Shown here in pieces: positions 7,244-12,070 of a stretch of DNA of 12,070 nucleotides. Each line of letters begins with the position of its first letter. Position 1 is the first letter of the stretch. The position numbers and the translations under genes are program-made. The notes beneath the pieces were generated by a model. That model saw only the letters and a list, made by a program, of their open reading frames with translations. It ran no database searches and was not told the origin of the DNA. The DNA comes from Pseudomonadota bacterium. GTDB lineage: Bacteria > Pseudomonadota > Alphaproteobacteria > Rhizobiales > Xanthobacteraceae. The DNA is taken from the NCBI GenBank assembly GCA_023386635.1, contig JAEWJH010000037.1, positions 1 through 12,070 of the forward strand, written 5' to 3'.

Positions 7244-7366
7244 GGTGGGGCACTTTAGCGGTCTGGCGGGTCCGGCCAATCGGTTTACGGGCCGATCGCC
7301 GCAACGACCGTCCGCGTTATGGACCCCGGCGACGGGAACGCCTATCTACCGGGGAACAGGCAAGGC

Positions 7367-7402
7367 GCCCGTCACAAGAAGCCCGTCACAAGGAGCCCGT
7401 CA
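7367..7402 (+). repeat. 14-bp tandem repeat containing the DUF1244 ribosome-binding site
   Basis: GCCCGTCACAAGAA (7367-7380) and GCCCGTCACAAGGA (7381-7394) are tandem units differing at one base, followed by a partial third copy GCCCGTCA that runs into the start codon (7395-7402, ATG at 7402). The second unit supplies the Shine-Dalgarno AAGGAG (7390-7395), six bases before the ATG; the first carries a weaker AAGAAG. The repeat therefore duplicates the translation-initiation region. Confidence 0.75.
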
Positions 7403-7713
7403 TGGCCGATCAGATGGACGATAAAACCCGCACCGAACTGGAGGCCGCGGTTTACCGCCGGCTGGTCGCGCATCTGCGCGAGCGCACCGACGTGCAGAAC
7501 ATCGACATGATGAATCTGGCCGGTTTCTGCCGTAATTGCCTTGCCAACTGGATGAAGGATGCCGCCGACGCGAACGCGCTGCCGATGACCAAGGATCAGG
7601 CCCGCGAGATCGTCTATGGCGAACCGTTCGACCAGTGGAAGAAGAAACACCAGAAAGAGGCGTCGCCGGAACAGCAGGCCGCGTTCGCGAAAAGCGCGCC
7701 GCACAGCCACTGA
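7402..7713 (+). CDS. DUF1244 family protein
   Basis: A small soluble protein of 103 residues belonging to DUF1244, a family widespread in alpha- and gammaproteobacteria with no established biochemical role. The sequence is largely helical, with the family's central conserved stretch IDMMNLAGFCRNCLANW (34-50) containing a CxxC pair (Cys43, Cys46) that might bind metal or be redox active, followed by KDQAREIVYGEPFDQWK (64-80). The C-terminus is charged and ends HSH. A good Shine-Dalgarno (AAGGAG, 7390-7395) fixes the start. It is divergent from the glycerate kinase operon across a 158-bp gap, and lies 155 bp before gapR on the same strand; the long gap suggests separate promoters. Family recognition is firm, function unknown. 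Confidence 0.9.
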   Translation: MADQMDDKTRTELEAAVYRRLVAHLRERTDVQNIDMMNLAGFCRNCLANWMKDAADANALPMTKDQAREIVYGEPFDQWKKKHQKEASPEQQAAFAKSAPHSH

Positions 7714-7826
7714 CCCTGCCTTAATGTTCCTGGCAATTTAATTTCGGACCTTGTGGATGACGGGGGTTCGCCCGCGGCCGTCGTTGACCTTTCGGCCCGG
7801 GATTCCGAAACCTCTTTCTTCAAGAT

Positions 7827-7841
7827 GGCGGACTTTCCGCC
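7827..7841 (+). other. Hairpin in the leader of gapR
   Basis: GGCGGA (7827-7832), loop CTT, TCCGCC (7836-7841) is a perfect 6-bp inverted repeat, 27 bp before the gapR ATG and 12 bp before its Shine-Dalgarno. A TTGACC at 7784-7789 could be a -35 element, but no good -10 follows at the right distance. No T tract follows the stem, so it is not a terminator. Confidence 0.35.
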
Positions 7842-7868
7842 CCGATATCCGACGAGGGAGAGCGTACC

Positions 7869-8159
7869 ATGGCGTCCAGCGCAGCAGCCAAACAAGACGA
7901 CGAAGGAACTCAGCACGCGCACACCCGCTTCGCCAAGGAACAGCTCAAGGCTTTCGTGGAGCGGATCGAGCGGCTCGAGGAAGAGAAGAAGGCGACCCAG
8001 GACGACATCAAGGACGTCTACGCCGAGGCCAAGGGCAACGGCTACGACGTCAAGGCCCTGCGCAAGGTGGTGGCGCTGCGCAAGCAGGACGCCAACGAGC
8101 GGCAGGAAGAGGCCGCGGTGCTCGAAACCTACCTGAACGCGCTCGGCATGGTGGCGTGA
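7869..8159 (+). CDS. gapR: GapR-family DNA-binding protein (DUF2312)
   Basis: A 96-residue protein of the DUF2312/GapR family. In Caulobacter crescentus GapR is an essential nucleoid-associated protein that encircles overtwisted DNA ahead of polymerases and stimulates type II topoisomerases. Here the flexible N-terminus (1-18) is followed by a long helix (20-55, FAKEQLKAFVERIERLEEEKKATQDDI) that forms the coiled-coil dimer, the conserved KDVYAEAKGNGYDVKALRKVVALRK (48-72) with its lysine/arginine-rich DNA-facing surface, and a last helix (about 73-93). Length matches the family. GAGGGAGAG (7854-7862) six bases before the ATG supports the start. The gene appears monocistronic, followed by a dispersed palindromic repeat. 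A role in replication and supercoil management is inferred from the family. Confidence 0.93.
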   Translation: MASSAAAKQDDEGTQHAHTRFAKEQLKAFVERIERLEEEKKATQDDIKDVYAEAKGNGYDVKALRKVVALRKQDANERQEEAAVLETYLNALGMVA

Positions 8160-8197
8160 CGCCCATACCGTCGAGTCGATTGGACGCCCTCTCGTAG

Positions 8198-8318
8198 CCT
8201 CATGGTGAGGAGCCGCGCCGAGTTGAAAGCGAAGGCGGGGCGTCTCGAACCATGGGGCGTGAGCTTGGCCGCCTCGTCCTTCGAGACGCATCGCTGCGCG
8301 ATGCTCCTCAGGATGAGG
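8198..8318. repeat. Dispersed palindromic repeat of the Bradyrhizobium group
   Basis: A 121-bp nested palindrome in the gap between converging gapR and the DUF882 gene. Outer arms are CCTCATGGTGAGGAG (8198-8212) and CTCCTCAGGATGAGG (8304-8318), complementary at 13 of 15 positions. Inner arms are CGTCTCGAA (8241-8249) and TTCGAGACG (8280-8288), and a small hairpin GCATCGC-TGC-GCGATGC (8288-8304) lies between the 3' arms. I recognise this arrangement as the intergenic repeat common in Bradyrhizobium, Rhodopseudomonas and relatives. It has no coding capacity of its own; it may serve as a bidirectional transcription end. Confidence 0.75.
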
Positions 8319-8337
8319 CGGAAACCAGCTTTATAAC

Positions 8338-10044
8338 TCAGCGCGTCAGCGACGCGGTCCGGCCGAAGAAAGCAGTGGTGGCCATGAACACCACCGCATC
8401 GCCGGTGAAGCGGTCGGTGCGCAATCCATCATTCGGATCGATGCGGAACGTGGCGGTCAGCGCCATGTTTGGCTTCTGCATGGCCGGCGCCAGTTGCCGC
8501 CCGTCCGGCGTGCCGACCGGCAGCGCGGTCAGATAGTGGCTTACATCGGGCGCGATCAGGACGGCCCGCAGCCACGGTTCATGATAGCGCCGCGCGGCGA
8601 TCGAGGCCGACAGCTGCGCCGGTGACTGGACCGCGGCGGTGGCGGGCGGTGACGATTTCGGCAGCGCGTTCTTGTAGGTGGTCCGCTGCTGCAGACGCTC
8701 GCCCATCGGCGCGGCGGCCTGGGATGCAACGGCCGGTCGCGGCGTCTCGCGGGCGCCGTCTGCGGGCTCCATCGCGGCATAAGACAGCATCGACGGCAGC
8801 GGCGTTGTTCCTTGATCGGCGTCCTGATCGGCGACGAGTTCGGCGGTGACGTCCGGATCGGCCGAGGCGGTGCGGAACGGCATCTGCGCCAGCGGATTGG
8901 CTGCGGTCGCGCTGCGGCCGGGCGCCGGTTTCGGCAACGGCAGCGACGCGAGGATCGTCGGCTGAACCGCGGGCTGCGCCTGCGGAGCATCGGGCCGCGC
9001 ATGCGGCAGCGGGATCGAAGCGGTGGTTTCCGTCGCCGTCTGCGCGCGGGCGATGCGGGTGGTCGCGACCGTCGCCGGCATCGGAGCGGGACGGGAATCG
9101 GCCGCCGGCGTGCCGCGTGGCGCCGTATCGGCCGCGGCCTCATCCTCGTCGCTGGATTTGCCGAACAGCCGCGCGAAGAAATTGCCGCCGCGGTTCACCA
9201 TGCGACCGTCGTTGTCCATCCCGCCGTTCGTGGCGGCGCTCGCGACCTGCTGCTCGCCCCTCATGCCGGCGGCCGCCAGCGACACGTTGGAGGCATGGCC
9301 GCCGCGCCGCTCGATATCGGCGAGCGCCAGCGCATAGTTCTTCAGCGGCTGGCCGTCGGTGCCGACATGCACGGTGCGGCCGTCCGGGAAGATCTTGACG
9401 AGTTGATCGTGGGTGAGGCGCGGCCAGTGGCGCACGCTGCCGGTATCCATGTGCACGAACGGCGAGCCCGAGGTCGGATAGAAGCCGACGCCGCCGCGTT
9501 GCAGCCGCAAGCCGACATTGCGCAGGAGTTCCAGCGACACGCCCGGAATAAAGAAATCCATGGCGTTGCCCTGCGTATGCTCGCTCGCCTGGGCGACACC
9601 GGAGCTGCGCCGCCGCAGCATCGCGTTGGTATCCGGCGAACGGTAGCCGCAGATCACCTGGATCGGCAGTTTGCCGCCGACCTCGCGATACGCATCCCAC
9701 AGGATGTCGAACAGTTGCGGGTTCATCTCGACGGATTCGTTGCGGCGCCAGTCGCGCATGAACCAGTTGAGCTTTTTCAGCGCCGACTGGTCGTAACGGC
9801 CGTCGCGCTTGAAGGTGATGGTGATGTCCTCACCGGTATGCAGGTGATGGAATGTGAGGCTGCGGGTATCGCCGTTGGCCACCGCGGTCTGCAGGCTTTG
9901 GCTGCCGAGCGCAATCAGCAGCGCCGCGGCGCTGATGCGGATGCCGGTGCGCGTGATGGCCGCACCGTGCGCGCGGGCCGCCGCGCGGATGATCGCCGCG
10001 GCCGAACAAGACATCAGAAACTGGCGCGCGCTCAGAACCGGCAC
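8338..10044 (-). CDS. DUF882 (YcbK/MepK-like) peptidase M15 family protein with long C-terminal extension
   Basis: A 568-residue exported or membrane-anchored protein. An N-terminal hydrophobic segment (about 36-52) precedes a DUF882 domain (about 60-222) of the M15/LAS metallopeptidase fold: ICGYRSPDTN (131-140), SEHTQGNAMDF with His156 and Asp163, and FVHMDTG with His198 and Asp200, so the expected zinc ligands are present. E. coli MepK (YcbK), of this family, cleaves peptide cross-links in peptidoglycan. MepK is under 200 residues; here about 260 residues of Ala/Pro/Thr-rich, probably disordered sequence follow, and then an ordered-looking tail (487-568, from YHEPWLRAVLIAPD). GTG 10044 is chosen because GGGAG lies five bases upstream; GTG 10074 and ATG 10014 are alternatives. 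It lies downstream of the L,D-transpeptidase gene on the same strand, across 240 bp. The enzymatic role is inferred from family and context. Confidence 0.87.
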   Translation of the reverse strand: MPVLSARQFLMSCSAAAIIRAAARAHGAAITRTGIRISAAALLIALGSQSLQTAVANGDTRSLTFHHLHTGEDITITFKRDGRYDQSALKKLNWFMRDWRRNESVEMNPQLFDILWDAYREVGGKLPIQVICGYRSPDTNAMLRRRSSGVAQASEHTQGNAMDFFIPGVSLELLRNVGLRLQRGGVGFYPTSGSPFVHMDTGSVRHWPRLTHDQLVKIFPDGRTVHVGTDGQPLKNYALALADIERRGGHASNVSLAAAGMRGEQQVASAATNGGMDNDGRMVNRGGNFFARLFGKSSDEDEAAADTAPRGTPAADSRPAPMPATVATTRIARAQTATETTASIPLPHARPDAPQAQPAVQPTILASLPLPKPAPGRSATAANPLAQMPFRTASADPDVTAELVADQDADQGTTPLPSMLSYAAMEPADGARETPRPAVASQAAAPMGERLQQRTTYKNALPKSSPPATAAVQSPAQLSASIAARRYHEPWLRAVLIAPDVSHYLTALPVGTPDGRQLAPAMQKPNMALTATFRIDPNDGLRTDRFTGDAVVFMATTAFFGRTASLTR

Positions 10045-10212
10045 GTGCACTCCCGCGAGAAATGGCCGTCCCACACCATTCCGCGAACGACGCGCACTCG
10101 AAGACGCACATGCGTGTCACGGAAACAACTTCGGCGCAGTCTCGTCGGGTTGCGTTAATGAGGTCTTAGCGCCACCCGTCGGCGAAGTGCATAACTCGCT
10201 GACAATCATGGC

Positions 10213-10237
10213 AAAAAGGTGCCCGCAGCACGCTGCG
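10213..10237 (-). terminator. Possible intrinsic terminator after the L,D-transpeptidase gene
   Basis: On the minus strand a stem CGCAGC/GCTGCG (10237-10224, six complementary bases around a tight loop) is followed seven bases later by a run of five T (10217-10213), about 50 bp after the transpeptidase stop codon. The gap between stem and T run makes this a weak candidate. The rest of the 10075-10284 gap shows no gene and no clear promoter hexamers. Confidence 0.35.
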
Positions 10238-10284
10238 AAATGGAACTCGCGGCATGCGGCGGGCTGATCTGTCGCGGGACTGTG

Positions 10285-12070
10285 TTAGCGGAAAATCCGC
10301 TCGAAGAAGTCGAAGGGATTCTTGGCCTCGCGGCGCTCGACCCGGCGCAGCACTTCCTGGTTGCTCTTGGCGGTGGCGAGGTCGCGGGTCTTGTCCTGCG
10401 GCGGCGCCTGATCGGCGATCTTGCGCTCGTCCGTGGAGAGGATGGTGTGGATGCGGCTGTCGTAGCCGTAGATGTCCTTGCGCACGACCAGCTTGCCGGC
10501 GTCGTCGACATAAGCGGTCTGATAGGTGAGGTGCACCATCGGCCGGGTGGCCAGCTTGAACATCTTTTCGTCCTGCCCGTACATCTGGTCGAGCTGGCGC
10601 TGGTTCGGCGCCGGCCCCGACATCGCCAGCGACAGGATCACCTCGCCGAACTTGGTCGGGTTCTCGACGCGCATGCAGCCATGGCTGAACGCGCGCTCGG
10701 ACGCCGCGAACAGCCGCCGCTCCGGCGTGTCGTGCAGATAGACCTGATACTTGTTCGGGAACGCGAACTTGATGTGGCCGAGCGCGTTGGCGGCGCCGGG
10801 CGGCTGCACGACGTTGATGTGGCCGTCCGGTCCCTTGCGCACTTCGAGACCCATGCGCTCGAAGATCTTCGGGTCTTTCTCGTAGGCCGGCAGCAATTCG
10901 TTCTGGATGATCGACTGCGGCACGTACCACGACGGATTGACCAGCACATGGTCCATCGTAGCGGTGAGGAGCGGCGTCGGCGTCTGCGGCTTGCCGACGA
11001 CGATGTTGGTCTTCCACACCAGATTGTTGTTGCTGACCACACGCAGCGTGTAGTCGGGAATATTGATCATCACATAGTTGCGGCCGAGATCGCGCGGCAG
11101 CCAGCGCCAGCGCTCCAGCGAGCCGAGCACGGCGAGCAATTGCTCCGACGCCTTCGGGCCGTTCATCCTGGCGATGGTGATGTTGCCGATGATGCCGCCG
11201 TCGACCAGGTCGTTGGCCTTCTGGTATCGCTTCACCGCAAGGACGAGCGCCTTGTCGTAGGTGGTGTCGTCGGCCTTGCCGGCAACGCCGAGCTTGGCGC
11301 GGATCGCCGGGATGCGCGGATCCTTCATGCCCGGCTTCACCACGCCGCCTTCCGGAATATAGGCGGTGCGGTCGTTTGCCGCGTGCGCGCGCACCTCGGC
11401 GAGCTTGGCACGCAATGCGCGGAAGCCCGGATGCTGCGGGTTGTAGTGGTCGAGCGCGGCATTGATGTTGCCGGTGCTGCCGATGCGCTTGAGGATTTCC
11501 GCCGGATCGGCCGGGGCTGCGCCTGAGCCGTAGTCGGCCTCGGCGGTCACGCGGGTCGGCGCGATGCGGCCGCTTTCCAGATGCCGCGCATAGGTGACGA
11601 CCGAACTGGTGAGCTGGATATCGGCGTTCGCAAGCGCATCGGCGCTGTTGATGGCGGCGAGATCCGGCACCGGATAATCGCCGACCTCGAAGCCGTCGGC
11701 GGCGACGTTCTTCAAGCGCTCGACCAGTGTCTTGGCGCGATCGGTCAGCGCGCCGTCCTTGAACCACATCGGCGCGTAGTTCTGCGATGCGTAGGCTGAT
11801 TCGATCGCCTTGCGGTCCTGCGCATTCGGCACGCGGTTCGCGAATTTCGCGGCGCGCAGTTTTTCGGATACCTGCGCATCGGGAATCTGCGGATGGCTTG
11901 CGCCGAACAGGCGATCGAGGGTCGAGCGCTGTTCGGGCTGCGGCGAAGCCGCGGCCGGTGCAGGAGCGGCAACAGACGCGGCCACAGGCGCGGGGGCCGG
12001 TGCCGCAGCGGGCGCGGACGTGTGAACGGGTGCCGGAACCGGCATCGGCGCGGACGGGATCAGCGTCGGT
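10285..12070 (-). CDS. Murein L,D-transpeptidase, YcbB/LdtD-like (5' end outside window)
   Basis: At least 595 residues are visible; the frame is open through the right edge, so the start lies outside. Numbering from the Met codon at 12045: a low-complexity Ala/Pro stretch (1-35), the transpeptidase scaffold domain (about 40-200, including YAPMWFKDGALTDRAK at 90-105), a peptidoglycan-binding-like segment (about 235-295, with YDKALVLAVKRYQKANDL), the typical ERWRWLPRDLGRNYVMINIP (311-330), then the YkuD catalytic domain (about 325-500). The catalytic motif is complete: His438 (YLHDTP), and RAFSHGCMRVENP (451-463) with nucleophile Cys457. Such enzymes form 3-3 (mDAP-mDAP) cross-links or attach molecules to peptidoglycan in the periplasm, and are common in Rhizobiales. 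The signal peptide must be upstream of 12070. The downstream neighbour is a MepK-like endopeptidase, giving an opposing pair. Confidence 0.93.
   Translation of the reverse strand, partial: PTLIPSAPMPVPAPVHTSAPAAAPAPAPVAASVAAPAPAAASPQPEQRSTLDRLFGASHPQIPDAQVSEKLRAAKFANRVPNAQDRKAIESAYASQNYAPMWFKDGALTDRAKTLVERLKNVAADGFEVGDYPVPDLAAINSADALANADIQLTSSVVTYARHLESGRIAPTRVTAEADYGSGAAPADPAEILKRIGSTGNINAALDHYNPQHPGFRALRAKLAEVRAHAANDRTAYIPEGGVVKPGMKDPRIPAIRAKLGVAGKADDTTYDKALVLAVKRYQKANDLVDGGIIGNITIARMNGPKASEQLLAVLGSLERWRWLPRDLGRNYVMINIPDYTLRVVSNNNLVWKTNIVVGKPQTPTPLLTATMDHVLVNPSWYVPQSIIQNELLPAYEKDPKIFERMGLEVRKGPDGHINVVQPPGAANALGHIKFAFPNKYQVYLHDTPERRLFAASERAFSHGCMRVENPTKFGEVILSLAMSGPAPNQRQLDQMYGQDEKMFKLATRPMVHLTYQTAYVDDAGKLVVRKDIYGYDSRIHTILSTDERKIADQAPPQDKTRDLATAKSNQEVLRRVERREAKNPFDFFERIFR

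Noticed and set aside
5429..7258. A 609-codon open frame on the + strand opposite glycerate kinase and DUF1036.
   Set aside because: It is antisense to two clearly recognisable genes, rich in Arg/Gly/Ala/His with no fold or family pattern, and results from GC-rich codon usage.
7244..7366. Possible riboswitch or structured leader between the glycerate kinase and DUF1244 genes (e.g. ATCGG/CCGAT and GCGTT/AACGC pairings).
   Set aside because: Stems are short, loops long, and no conserved riboswitch core is recognisable; expected by chance at this GC content.
8812..10158. A 448-codon + strand frame opposite the DUF882 gene.
   Set aside because: Composition is arginine/glycine-rich shadow coding; the opposite strand encodes intact DUF882 motifs.
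10219..11526. A 435-codon + strand frame opposite the L,D-transpeptidase gene.
   Set aside because: The opposite strand has a complete YkuD catalytic motif; this frame shows only repetitive His/Arg/Val-rich shadow sequence.

Overview
This 12 kb window is ordinary chromosomal DNA from a high-GC alphaproteobacterium. The gene set (GapR/DUF2312, DUF1036 beside pyruvate kinase, DUF1244, zinc-free ribosomal protein L36, a YcbB-like L,D-transpeptidase) and a dispersed palindromic repeat at 8198-8318 point to the Bradyrhizobium/Rhodopseudomonas/Afipia/Nitrobacter group (Nitrobacteraceae). This assignment comes from recognising families and the repeat by eye; no database search was run. I see no phage, IS, plasmid, CRISPR, tRNA or rRNA signatures.

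Layout. Position 1-922 (-) is an MFS transporter of the CynX/NimT type, cut by the left edge. Divergent to it are a TVP38/TMEM64 (VTT-domain) membrane protein (1141-1842, +), the small ribosomal protein gene rpmJ (1936-2061, +) with a near-consensus sigma-70 promoter, a secreted TPR protein (2148-2789, +) whose ATG directly abuts a perfect 24-bp palindrome, and a membrane-anchored alpha/beta hydrolase (2849-3883, +). Converging on these with a gap of only 7 bp is a three-gene minus-strand operon: glycerate 2-kinase (7243-5948), a secreted DUF1036 protein (5923-5321) and pyruvate kinase (5324-3891), the last two joined by an ATGA overlap. The kinase pair brackets lower glycolysis: glycerate to 2-phosphoglycerate, then (via enolase, not in this window) PEP to pyruvate.

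Divergent from that operon are a DUF1244 protein (7402-7713, +), whose ribosome-binding region lies in a 14-bp tandem repeat, and a GapR-family nucleoid protein (7869-8159, +). The palindromic repeat occupies the convergent gap after gapR. The right end holds two minus-strand cell-wall genes: an L,D-transpeptidase (10285 to beyond 12070, 5' end outside the window) and downstream a DUF882/M15-like murein endopeptidase candidate (8338-10044) with a very long proline/alanine-rich C-terminal region. This order resembles the ldtD(ycbB)-mepK(ycbK) neighbour pair of E. coli and suggests linked making and cutting of peptidoglycan cross-links.

I find no convincing unknown multi-gene system. The items most worth a second look are the 24-bp palindrome at the TPR gene start, the cell-wall gene pair with its extended endopeptidase, and the DUF1036 protein embedded in the glycerate kinase/pyruvate kinase operon.
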